Positions 44,441-55,136 of a DNA stretch of 64,000 nt are shown here, piece by piece. The stretch is from Manihot esculenta. Its lineage: Eukaryota > Streptophyta > Magnoliopsida > Malpighiales > Euphorbiaceae. Position 1 is the stretch's first letter. Each line of letters begins with the position of its first letter. Made by a program: the position numbers and the translations under genes. Below the pieces are notes generated by a model. It worked only from the letters and a program-made list of their open reading frames with translations, did no database searches and was not told the origin of the DNA. The stretch covers positions 7,979,873-8,043,872 of the forward strand of contig NC_035171.2 of assembly GCF_001659605.2 (NCBI RefSeq), given 5' to 3'.

Positions 44441-46837
44441 TTATGCTCTATCACCTTATCTGTTTCTACTTCTGACAAAGGAAAAGTCTCCAGTTCTCCG
44501 ACCGGCTCTGTTCTGGTCTCTTTCTCCTCATCCCTGACCTCTAGCACCTCTGAGTCAAGCCTCTCCGCTGCCGAGCTCGGCTCTGCCACTGTAGCTAAGT
44601 ACACTGCTCTTGCCTCTTCCTGGCTTCCCTGGACTACTCCCACTCCTACCTCTGTTGGGAACTTCAATGCCAAATATCTGATACTGGTGACGGCCTCGAA
44701 GTCAAACAGCGCAGGTCTTCCTAGGATTGTGTTGTAGTTCAATGGGAGTTTGACCACTAAGAACACCGCATAATGGGTGCGAGTTCTTGGCGCTTCGCCC
44801 AGAGTGAGAGCTAACTTCACCTTCCCCTTCACAGGTACTGGGATTCCTCCAATCCCCTTGACCGGTGTCTGATCCCGGACTATCTGCTCTTCAGGGATTC
44901 CCATCAGCTGAAAAACCCGGTATGGCAGCAGGTTAACCTTACTCCCGTCATCCACTAAGATCTTCTTCACTTGATAGTTGTGAATGACGGCTTCGATAAT
45001 AAGAGCGTCATCATGGGGCATCTGAACACCCTGAGCATCCTCCGGAGAGAAAGTGATGACCCCTGGAGAGTGCTCGACGACCTTCAAGACCTCGGCGCTG
45101 CTGCTCTCCCCCTCTCGAGTCCTCTTCTTCCCCCTACGGCTCATCTGACCTCCTGTTCCTCCAAAAATCATGTTGATGGTCCCACTGGACCCATCATTCA
45201 CTGGTCCTGCTCCTGTTCTTCTGGGCGTTTAGGCTGCTGGGTGAGGCGGAGGCCTTTGTCCCTTTGGTTTCTTCACGAAGTTCCGTAGGTGACCCCTTTT
45301 AACTAATCTTTCGATCTCAGTGATCAGCTGGAAGCAGTTATTGGTGTCATGGCCATGAGTGTGATGAAACTGACAGTATTTGTCAGGATTTCGCTGGTCC
45401 GCTTCAGTTTTCAGGGGTTTGGGCCATTGTAGGAATTCCTTGTCCTGGACAGCCATGAGCACTTCGGTTCTGGAGACATTGAGTGGGGTCGGCTTCTCTG
45501 GAACTCACGGAGGGAGGAGCTTCTATTCTAAGACCCTAGGGGAGAGAGGTCTTTGGTCCCTTCGCTCCCAGGGTTGTCTGTAAGGCTCAGGCCTTTTGCT
45601 ATGCTTCTTATCGTGCTTCTCCGACCTCCCTTCCTCCAGGGCTTTTCCCTTGTCGGTCGCTCCCCTGGCGAATCTGCTTGTTACTAAGGCATCATCCTGC
45701 CTTATATACTTCTCAGCCCTCTTCATCAGTTCTGCCAACGTAGTAGGGGGCTTCCTACTCAATGAGCCAAAAAAACTCTGCAGAGGTCGTCCCCTTCTGC
45801 ATGGCCTCCACCGCCCTTCCCTCATCGAGCTCGGGAATCTGTAGAGCTTCCGTATTGAAACGAGCGATGTACTCCCTGAGTGATTCATCTTTCCTCTGCC
45901 TGATCGTCTCCAGGTAGCTCGTCTTCCTATCGGCGGGCACCCCGGCGATAAACCGGCTGATGAAGCGAATGGCCAGATCTCCAAAGCTGCTGATGCTTCC
46001 GGCCTCAAGGTTATTAAACCACGCCCGTGCTGGCCCCGAGAGCGTCATTGGGAATACCTTGCACATCAGGGCATCTGACAACGTCTGCAGCTCCATGAAA
46101 GTCTTATAGTTCAGGATATGCTCCCAGGGGTTTCCAGCTCCGTCATAGGCCGTCATTGGTGGCATCATAAACTTCTTGGGAACAGTCTCCTGCTGTACCC
46201 ACTTCGAGAAGGGTGAAGAGGTGGGCAGGAGAGTTTGGCTCTGATCCTTCGTTCTCAACTCGACCAAGAGCTGCTCTCTCATCTTCTGCAACTTTTGGTC
46301 TACATTCTCCTCCTCCTGCCTAGGTTTCCTCTCCAAGTGATACTCCTCTTCTTCAGCTTCGCTTCTCGTCCATCTAGTCATTCCGGCAGAATAACTGTCA
46401 GCTCCATCGTTCTCAATCATCTCTCTCATCCTCCTTCCATGAACCCTGGCCTCCGGTTCTTCCTCTTCCCCAGCTCTTCTCCCCCTTTCTCCAATTTTTC
46501 GGCTAACTGTTTGGGGATGGTTGAGGGTAGGTTGAGGTTCATTGGTCTGGGGCTCTTCTACCACTGGCAATACGTTTGCTAGGGTGCTAAGGCCCCGTTG
46601 CTGCATCATCTGCCCCAGCCAGTGGGCGGTGTTTTGTAGTTGGAGGACGATGGTTTGGAGGTCCTGGTTGGATAAGGCCGCTGCGGGCACATTCCCTGCC
46701 AAGCTTGGCGAGGGGTTGAAAGGAATGGATGGTTGATTGTTTGGAGTTGTAGGACTGGAAAAAGAGAACTGCTGCCCCTCTTGGGCAGAGCTCAGGTCGT
46801 TTGGACTGTTAAGATTGTTTTCACTGTGATTAGCCAT
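44386..46837 (-). pseudogene. Gag-protease of the Tat-like element, decayed and truncated
   Basis: Starts MANHSENNLNSPND. Gag core MTLSGPARAWFNNLEAGSI and SSFGDLAIRFISRFIAGV. The frame then shifts at a 7-base homopolymer near 45767 and continues in another phase (LAELMKRAEKYIRQDDAL), meets a stop near 45523, and resumes in a third segment (45231-45480) with the Tat-type knuckle YCQFHHTHGHDTNNC. After a TAA at 45229-45231 the same frame continues as an aspartic protease (ILVDDGSKVNLLPYRVF, NTILGRPALFDF). RT onward is missing. The VDDGS form is the variant usual in Tat-type proteases. Clearly non-functional. Confidence 0.85.
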
Positions 46838-46915
46838 CGTGGATCTCAGTGGGTATGTTTAGAGTGGAACTCCGGTGATGAAAAGATCTCCTTCGTTCCC
46901 ACAGACGGCGCCACT

Positions 46916-47418
46916 TGATGATCTGAGATCCAATAAAATAGGGTTTTACAAGGGTTTTGTAAAACTGGAAAAACTTAGACCTAGAGGAGAGTATTTCCCC
47001 TTTTATCTGTTTTCTTTTGTCTGCTAGTGATGTATAACAAATTGTCTATCATTAGGCCATCTGTCCCTGCCACGTTGATATGGACGTACAAGGAAATCAG
47101 ATCCCTGTTCCATGCGTAACGACCTCCGATTCTCTCAGACGCGCGTGCGGATGGTCCTACCAGGCGAGTGGGCTGGTTGCCTTTCTTCCTCTGAGCTAGG
47201 CCGAAAGATGGGATTAGAGCTGGGCCCAGAGAGGATCTGATCTCCTGGCCATAAAGGCTGGGCCGGTCTGATGGTGGAGTCGGAAAAGAGCTCAGTCTCA
47301 AGGCTGAGCGTGCTGGTGGGCTAGATCTGGTTTGCGTGAGTGGCCTGAGGATCTCCAGGTGATGAGCTCCTGTCATGGGCCTGGCCCAGACTGCGATGAG
47401 AAAATTATGTGGTCATCA
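46916..47418 (-). repeat. 5' LTR of the Tat-like element, complete
   Basis: 503 bp with symmetrical ends TGATGA...TCATCA. It is followed on the element strand by AG and a primer site TGGCGCCGTCTGTGGG (about 46898-46913), a type common in plant gypsy elements; I cannot assign the tRNA safely. A stem-like GC-rich central part matches the left LTR. Confidence 0.85.
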
Positions 47419-49350
47419 TAAAATATTAAAAATAATTTAATCCATTTTTTAAATTTAAAAAATTAATTAAAATTTTTTTTAATATCATTACAGTATAGTA
47501 ATTTTTCCTATTTTACTAATGAAGCCTCTACTATTGCATTGGATATTAGATTGTGACTTGGGCACATTAAACCAAAGATCCCTCAACGCTATCATTTCTT
47601 TCCTTTCATTGAATAAACTATTTTTTTTCTTACAAAATATATTGATTCAAAAAAAAATTTTAAAAATATTATTGTAAAGAAATATTAAGTTTCTATTAAT
47701 AAATCTAATTTTTTAAAAAAATCAATTTTATTTATTGTAAATTTTAAAAATAAAACTAAGGATAGAATTAAATTTTACTTTTGTTTTTTCTATTTTATAA
47801 TTTTAATTTTAAAAGTATTAATAAATGAAAATATATATTACATTTATTCCATGTATTATGGAACATAATTAATCTCATTTAGATTAAGTCTTGCACGCAG
47901 AGATTGTCTGAATTTTCTCGTATGAAAGTGGATGGACTACTTAAATTAAAATGATTATGAAGTTTGGACATTGAATGGTAATTAGAAATTTTCTCTTTTT
48001 TTTTATAATATTATTAATTTAATTAGAGATTTTGAGAAAATATAATTATATATTAATGTGGGTATTAAATATTAATAATTCATTGAAATTATTATCCTTA
48101 AATATCTCAACAAGTTTAGATACAATAAAATTAATTCTAAAAAATTTTATGAAAATTTTAGAGTAATATCACACATTACTAAAATGAAAAATTCATAATA
48201 AATTATGAAATAAAAATACAGAATAAAGAGTTTATTATAAATTAAAATAGCTGAATATATGATTATATTTTATTTTAATTGTAATTAATTTGCATTAAAA
48301 TTTTAACTTATTCAACACTTAAACTTATAAAAACCATAATAAATTAATTAAACACAAATTAATCATATTATTTTTAATAAATAATTAATTATATTATTAA
48401 TAATTTATTAAAGAAATAAATATTATCACATATTATTAATTGTATTTTAAATAAATTATTATAAATTAATAAAATTATATGAATATAATTTTATCATTTT
48501 ATAAAAATTTAAAATTCAATCAGTAAAATTATAAATAAAGTTAGTAATAAATTAAACTATTTATAACTTATTTTTATAAATTATCAATATTATAATTAAC
48601 ATGCTTGATTGGTATAATTTTTATAAATTGTGGTATTCAATAAATTATAATTTAAATTTAAATTTTTAATGAGTTAACATGAAATAGTAAAGTGGTATAA
48701 GTATATATTTAGAATTATTTCAATAAGAATGATAATAAATATTTTAAAACACTTGAACTTAAAATAAAGGGAATTGGAGAAAATTTTTTTTAATAATGAT
48801 ATTGGCTATTATTAATTATATAAAATTTATATAATGATATTGGCTATTATTAATTATATAAAATTTAAAACACTTGAACTTAAAATTTTTTTTATAAAGT
48901 AAACAAAATTCTGGAAAAATTAAATTAAAAAAAAGGTAAGGTGAGGATGTAATTTTGTTGTTATTAAAGAATATTAATATATTAATTATATAAAATTTAT
49001 AAATATATAACAAATAAAGTTTGTAAAAAAATTAATATATATATATAGTAAATTTCATAAAGTTGATTTAATATTTTAAAATAAAAAATTATTATATTTA
49101 ATAATAAAAATAAAAATATAACAAACCATTGTGTTTTGAAATATAAAATATTAGCAATAACATGGTTTCAGAATAATATTTTAAATTTATTTATAAAATA
49201 AATTATTATTTAATTATTTTAAAATTTTTATAAATAAATATATTAAATTTTAATATAAAATATTTTTAAATATAAAGTAAAATATCAATGCAAAGTAAAT
49301 AGTAATCTTAATTAAAGTATACAGACTATCATATATTGTAAATGATCATA
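47419..49350. repeat. Non-coding repeat block A
   Basis: AT-rich. Shares ordered modules with 60300-61440 plus 61800-62430: TGAAGCC(T/C)CTACTATTGC...GTGACTTGGGCACATTAAAC (47516 and 60426), CATAATTAATCTCATTTAGA (47870), a 200-bp stretch at 48350-48560 matching 62060-62270, and AAAGTAAAATATCAATGCAA near 49270 matching 61400. No coding signal. Origin unknown: remnants of duplicated host intergenic DNA or an old element. Confidence 0.6.
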
Positions 49351-49745
49351 ATAGAAAAAAAAAAAAAAAAGAAACGTATAAATTATCACTCACGTACTGA
49401 AACTCCACTGCCAGAGCACCGATGACTTCCATTGATATCTGTTGTAATCGAATAATACGGAAGCAAGCACAATAATAAGCAATAAAGGCGATCAATACTA
49501 AATTCAAAAAAAATAAAAGAAACATGATAAAAAAATAAAACAATTAATAGTAATTTGCATAATATCAAATTTAAAAAATGAAAAAAAAATAAAATTAGGA
49601 GTTAATGACAAAGTCTAAATTATTTGGAACTTTAAATTTTGAAGTGAAAGTGATTGTAGTTCTACATATCACAACAAATTGCACCCTTTTTCATTTTGTT
49701 CTCTACTATTTTTGTTTTCAAAATCCATTTTAGTAGAGTTATGTT
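49351..49745. other. Less AT-rich segment with an exon-like reverse frame
   Basis: On the minus strand a short open stretch (...LLLCLLPYYSITTD / MEVIGALAVEFQ, depending on phase) meets a perfect donor-like GTGAGTGA near 49394. The part from 49545 on is paralogous to 58376-58560. I do not recognise a protein; it may be chance. Confidence 0.25.
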
Positions 49746-50520
49746 TGAAATTAGAGTATTAAGTCTATTAACTTGGAGGAAGAAATCGATTAATAATTTT
49801 TAACTCAAATTTAAAATTGAAAATATTTAAGTGACTGTTTTAAACACTTTCTCTCAATTTTTTATTAAAAATATTAAAATTTGTAATGTAATATCTAGAA
49901 TTTAATATGTTTCTAACTATGAATTCTGAAAAATAAAAGTTATATAAAAGAAAGAGTGATGGATGGAAGCATCCTATTTTCAGAATATAAATTTTTAATA
50001 TATGTAAAATAAAATTTAATAAAATTTAATGTATTTTAATATATAATTAAAAAATTAATAAAAAATTATATTTTTTAATGAATGTAAAAAAGCGAATAAA
50101 AATTATAGGATTGAGGGAATATTTTACTTCAAAAGTTTATTTGATTTATTTTTTAAAATTAATTTAATTTTTTTAAAAAAACTTAGATAATTTTATTAAT
50201 TACACATAAAAAAATAAAATGGCTTATTAATTTAATTTTAAGACAAGCTAACAAAAGCAGCTCACTAGAAGTACTTTGTGCTATGCTAGTCTTAAAATTT
50301 GGGAATAGTTCACTAGAAATTTTTTATTAATGTTGTTAGCTCTGTTTAAACATAAAACTTCTTATTATCAGAAAAATAAAATAACCTTTAAATTTTGGAT
50401 TTTAGTGATAATCTATTAAAAAAATAGTTTTCTATCATATATAAATATTCTTATGTCACGTGAAGGACTTTGATTCTTAGCATTATAATCTATTAAAAAA
50501 TAGTAGAAATAATCTAGTAA
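49746..50520. other. AT-rich intergenic DNA
   Basis: No gene, element end or strong repeat was recognised apart from diffuse similarity to other AT-rich modules. Confidence 0.4.
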
Positions 50521-50890
50521 AAATAGTACAACTTTTAAATTTTAGTTCGATTCAGTTTTAATCAGAAAAAAATCGAAAAAATTAAATTTAATTTTTTAAT
50601 TATAATAATATATTATTTTTAATAATATAGAGATTAAATTATATTAAAATTAAAATATTTTAATTAAATTTTAAAAAATTAAAAATAAAATATAAAAAAT
50701 AAAAAATTTATTAAAAATTCAAACTGATCAAATTAAATCGAACCGAATCAGTCTGATTCAATTTGATTCAATTTTTAATTAAAATTGATTCGATTCAAAT
50801 TTTATAAATATTAAAATTTTAATTTTTAATTTATTTAATTTTATTTTATTTTAAATTGAACCGATCGAATTTTCACGCATTCAATTTGAT
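50521..50890. repeat. Possible MITE-like inverted-repeat element
   Basis: TTCGATTCAG-type and GAACCG-type words on both sides and in the middle (AATCGAACCGAATCAGTCTG, GATTCAATTTGATTCAAT) allow foldback structures around an AT-rich core, like common plant elements with TTCGGTTCGATTC arms. Ends and target duplication could not be fixed. Confidence 0.35.
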
Positions 50891-51320
50891 GGATGATTTT
50901 GTGGTTATCAATCAAATGGAGGGTGATTTGGTCTTTTAGTCTCCAATTGGGCCGGGTAAAGAGCTCTTTAGGACTGGCTGCTTTCATTTATTTCTACTTC
51001 TTGCAGGAGCACGCTATAGAAATAAACCGACAACGTTTTCTTTTCTTATAGCTTTGTTATGCTCCTTCTTTTCCTTTCTCCTAAATTTATTTTTATTTTT
51101 CGGGCATCATTTTTCCGTATGCTTCCCATTCTCCTCCAATTCCTGTGGTTCAGTTTTTCCCTTTGCTATTTTCAATGTTAAATTACATAATAATTTAAAT
51201 TTTATAAATATATATCAACCTATTTATTATCTATACCATCTTATATTAAAATTATAAAATTATATTAATTATAATTTTAAAAAATTCAAGCGTGCTATGC
51301 TATTATTTTTAATTAAAAAT
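50891..51320. other. Intergenic DNA with a pyrimidine-rich stretch
   Basis: Contains CCAATTGGGCCGGG near 50943 and a C/T-rich run near 51040-51180 that yields only a short hydrophobic frame. No gene recognised. Confidence 0.35.
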
Positions 51321-51948
51321 ATAAAAGTCATTCTCCAAAACCATAATTTTAAAATATTATGAATAAAAAAAAACTTGTGAAGACTTGGTAAAATTCTAAA
51401 TCCCATTATTATTATTTTTTTTTTAACATTTTCAACTTTAATTTCTTACTGCTCATTCCAAATTATATAAGTTTTCATTTTTCAGGCAACTTCCTATCTT
51501 ATAATTTTTCTAGTCTGTGTAAACACCATTCAAGTTGTGAAATTAAAATTAAAAGGACAAGACAACAAATGACACGCCTACGGACTAGTTGAAAAAGCTT
51601 ACCTACTTATAGGCATGTTATATCCATAGAGATTTTTCATGTCTTTTGTCACTTTTTTTCCTAAAAAAAATCTCGAGTAAACTAATTATTTTTTTTCTCT
51701 TAACAAATATATTTAAATTTTTCTATTTTTCTTTCCAAAAATTTTAAAAATATTATTGTAAGGAATATGTAAAGAGAGAATAAGTTTCCAATAAAAAATT
51801 TAATTTTTAAAAAACTAATTAAGCATATAAAAAATTTGAAAATAAAAATTAATTAAATTTAACTTTGTTTTTACATATTCTAATTTTAAGAGTATTAATA
51901 AATTAAAATATAATAAGTACACGAGTTTTACAATTACTAATTAACAAG
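51321..51948. repeat. Repeat modules j and k, copy I
   Basis: Module j (CCATAATTTTAAAA...AAGACTTGGTAAAATTCTAA) and module k (TTTCTCTTAACAAATATATT...CACGAGTTTTACAATTACTA) recur in the same order at about 56440-56930, and in part at 58720-59050, 59935-60070 and 63280-63420. AT-rich, non-coding. Confidence 0.6.
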
Positions 51949-51953
51949 AAAAT

Positions 51954-53195
51954 AACAGGCGTCAATTCCGTTAATTAAAATTAATTTTTTAATTTAATAA
52001 TTATTTTATTTTATAAATATTTTAAATTTATTTAATTTAAATAATAAGTGAAGAAAAAAGGGAATTTTAAATTAGAAAAGAGAAGTAGAGATTTCAATTG
52101 GAAAATTTAAGAAAAAAAAAATTAAATACAGTGGATTGATGAAATAAATAATTAATTTAAAAGTTTAGGTGCAGTAATCTAAATTAAAGATTTATCAGAT
52201 CATTAATGCAAAAGATAATTTATTTAATTTTCATTGTTTGGTTATAGTATTTAAATAAGTAAATCATATCAATTATTTCTTATGATTAAATTAATTTATA
52301 AAATGTTAAATTAATTCTTAATTAATTAATAATCCCATCAGCGTGTATATTTAATTAATTAATTGCATTGAGAAAAGAAAAATCTAAACTTATTAATAAT
52401 TATAAGCAAATTATTTAAATCAAATCACTCAATTTTCTAGCATAAATAGATATGCTAATTGCTATTTATATTAATCCAATTAAACAGTTACGTATTTAAT
52501 TAAATTAATTAACAATATGTTGTCTAGTTAGAATATTCAATAGACCTCTTAAATTAAAAAAAAAATAACAATAAAAGTTGTGTTTCTCAAAAAAAGAAAA
52601 AGAATGAAAACAGAAATTAAGATAAGATCTCACAACTTAACAAAAATATTAACTAGATTAACCTTCAATTGAAAAAGAATATTTAGCCACTGGAGACCAT
52701 AATAAAAATGCAGAAAAATAAGAAGAAGAGAAAGAGGTTTGGCTAGAAAAATCGAAATGAAGAGATGAAAATAAAAGGTGAATTGAGAGATGAGGATATA
52801 ATTTTCTACTTCTAAACCAGTCCTTATATAGGTTATTTTCCAACAAAAGAATAAATAAAATATTCAAAATTTAAAAAAGAGAAAGTGAATCACAAATTTT
52901 TCTACTGTTGTTATCCTAATCCTTAATTTGATTGTATTTGCAGCTATTTAAATTTGTACCGCTGTCAAAACTGAAACTATGTTGTCTGTGGAGTTTGGGT
53001 CACAGTCTTAGGCAAGATAATACTTTTCAGTACATAACAGCTCTAAAATAGCATATGTTAGTTCCTTTTCACACTCTTGACTCCAAACCTGGCCAAAAAA
53101 TCAAAATCCAAAGTAAAAATCTAATTTTTACCATTAAAAACATAACAAAATCATGAAAATTAATATGAAAAAACAATGAGTTTTAGAACTCATCA
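51954..53195 (-). mobile_element. Solo LTR of an Athila-like retrotransposon
   Basis: 1242 bp flanked by AAAAT (51949-51953 and 53196-53200). The paralogue at about 56900 reads straight through (TTAACAAG-AAAAA-AAAGAAAATAATTATGAGATG), giving the empty site. The plus-strand end CTCATCA is canonical, while the other end (AACAGGCGTCAATTCC) looks like a mutated TGATGGACGTCGAAACC. The internal order (TTGCATTGAGAA, GATCTCACAACTTA, TATTTAGCCACTGG, TATATAGG on plus near 52816) parallels the intact Athila-like LTR. Length fits (1218 bp there). Formed by LTR-LTR recombination. Confidence 0.65.
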
Positions 53196-53200
53196 AAAAT

Positions 53201-53736
53201 AGAAAATAAATGTGAGATGGGAAATTTATAAAATGCTTCAATATACTTCCAGTTATTCCTTGTATTATGCAACATAAAACCTCATGTAGATTATGCTCCT
53301 AATTATTTTACCATATATATTAATGCTCCACACATTTAAAAGAATTAGTTAAAGGAAAAGATTGTTAGATAGTGAATAATATGTGTATTAAAAATATTTT
53401 AGTGACCTTATTAAAATAGAGAGAATATTGTACTATGTAGTATACATGATGTGTTCGTTTAAACATTAATGATTTCTTGAAATTATTGTTTGTGAAGGAA
53501 TTGAAGACTTATATAAAAACTTGAATATCTCTTAAAAATAAAAAGAGGAAGAAAAGGACATCACAAATATTCAAAAACACATATTGTGAGAAGTGAGAAC
53601 CCAACAATGTTTGATAAAATATAATGAAATATAATATAAATAGTAATCTGCGTGTTGCATACTTTAGAAATTTGTGTATTACTATTAGGTTTAGAACTAG
53701 AAAATACCAATTTTTCAATTTTAAATTTTTACTACT
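53201..53736. repeat. Repeat modules b and c, copy I
   Basis: AAATTTATAAAATGCTTCAA, then ATTATGCAACATAAAACCTC and TTTCTTGAAATTATTGTTTG, parallel to 56935-57960. The last part (TAGAACTAGAAAATACCAAT) parallels about 17630 near the Athila-like element. Confidence 0.55.
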
Positions 53737-54636
53737 TCTATGTCTTGGTCCACTATTTCTATTTTTTTAAAATTTTTTTAACAATGAAAGTCTATTACAT
53801 TTTTCATGACTAGCTGGCTAGTACAAAAAATCAAGAGGACTAGGATCAGACTAAAAGACCAAAATAAAACTTCTAAACAACCAATATCCATAAAAAAAAA
53901 AAGACTCAAATCCACAATTGCAGCCTAGAAAGTAGAAGTCACAACTCCTACCCTATCCAAACGGAACGACATCTGCACTGTCGCACACCCACTGATTTAT
54001 TGATGCACCGTCTGAGTCACTAAAGAATAGAACAATGAGAAAAATACAACTGAGAAAATAGCGACAATCCAAATTAAACCCTTCAGCAAACATCAGAAAC
54101 CAAGAGAATAGATGGCATAACCACAAGCAGACATGCAATCGAGATAGGAACGAGAAGGTTCATGGCCAAACAGAAGCAGCTCAAAAGGAAACTAGGCACA
54201 GAAGGAGTAGGTGCAACAGAGCTCTAGGTCAATCATCGACCTACAAGAGCGTAACCCATCGGACGTGTTGATGTAGTTTCGAGGAGCAATGCCCCATAGA
54301 TGGAAAGAACCTCCCTAGATTTAGAAATATAGAGCTACCTAACTCTCCAAACTAGGTTCAAAAGAGCAACCTCTCACCATCAAGAAAGACAAGTTGGTAG
54401 GTACTGCAAAAGGAAACCAAAAAGAAAAACAAAATAAAAAACCTGTGTCAACCACCCATCTATGGTGAAGAAGAACAGAGGGTGGAGGTGATTCCTCACC
54501 CAAAAGCAGGGGAGGGCCAAAGTAATTCAAAAACAAAAACAAAGCAACCAAAAAACAACAAAGAGACTATAGTATAGAACCTTGAAACTCAGTCTTGTTG
54601 TTGATTTAGAGTTCATTACTTAGCATCACAAAAGAA
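53737..54636 (-). mobile_element. LINE-like insertion, 5'-truncated (tentative)
   Basis: About 0.9 kb absent from the paralogue at 17.66 kb, where TTTTACTGCTTCAATTCATC is continuous. The composition differs from its surroundings (more G+C). On the minus strand it ends TGTAATAGACTTTCATTGTT then A-runs, like the 3' end of plant L1-type LINEs. No RT motif, as expected for a short truncated copy. Target duplication not found; another element type is possible. Confidence 0.4.
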
Positions 54637-55040
54637 AGATAAAAGTTTCAATCCATCTCCTCTTTCATGCTTTGTTGATGCCGTCAAGATTGCTGAACTG
54701 ATTCGATTAATCACCAACGTCTTGAAATGACAATTTTTCTTTTATTCATAAATACACAACTTAAAATTCACCCTACATTACCAAAACAAAGTAAAATTTA
54801 GTATTTAAATAATGTTGCAATTAGAAACAAAAGTATACAAAGTGGAAATCTTATACCAAATGGCTAGTTGATTTTGTACAATTTGGACATTTAATGTATG
54901 TCTACCTCAACTTTTCTTACAAAAGTGGTGAAATAATGGAAGAGAATGTGAAGAATCATATTGAAATTGTTATCATTTAGGAATTCCAAGTAGTTTCTAT
55001 CACGTGTACAAAGGCTTGCTATGCTAATTCCATCCACATA
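54637..55040. repeat. Module m: paralogue of 17680-18058
   Basis: CATCTCCTCTTTCATGCTTT, CACCAACGTCTTGAAATGAC, CATTTAAATAATGTTGCAA-like and GTTATCATTTAGGAATTCCA all recur in the same order beside the Athila-like element, at roughly 85-90% identity by eye. A shorter piece (ACTAATCACCAACGCCTTAC) lies at 62467. Confidence 0.8.
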
Positions 55041-55136
55041 CATTCTTGCAGTGTATGGGGTTTGTTTTCTTCAAATCATTTTTCTCAAAGTTTTCTTCAC
55101 TATTTGAGAAACATAACTCTATACACTACAAGAATG
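55041..55136. repeat. Small foldback element with CACTA-like ends
   Basis: CATTCTTGCAGTGTATGGGG at the left and CTATACACTACAAGAATG at the right form an imperfect terminal inverted repeat of about 22 bp, with inner arms TTTCTCAAA/TTTGAGAAA. The paralogue at 18058 lacks it. CACTACAAGAA resembles the terminus of CACTA transposons. May be a tiny MITE. Confidence 0.45.

Larger units (their letters stand above)
20224..47418 (-). mobile_element. Old Tat-like Ty3/gypsy element forming the shell of a nested cluster
   Basis: Direct LTR copies at both ends, gag and protease remnants on the minus strand next to the right LTR, a polypurine tract next to the left LTR, and an antisense gene near the 3' LTR as in plant Tat elements. 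RT, RNase H and integrase are absent, probably lost in the deletion that ends at 44341/44342. About 21.7 kb of chromovirus DNA (22626-44341) interrupts it. The LTRs differ at about 6% over 335 shared bases by eye, so it is far older than the Athila-like copy. Confidence 0.75.

Noticed and set aside
51054..51257. Hydrophobic 67-residue frame, plus strand
   Set aside because: Phe/Leu-rich translation of a pyrimidine-rich tract with no conserved motif.
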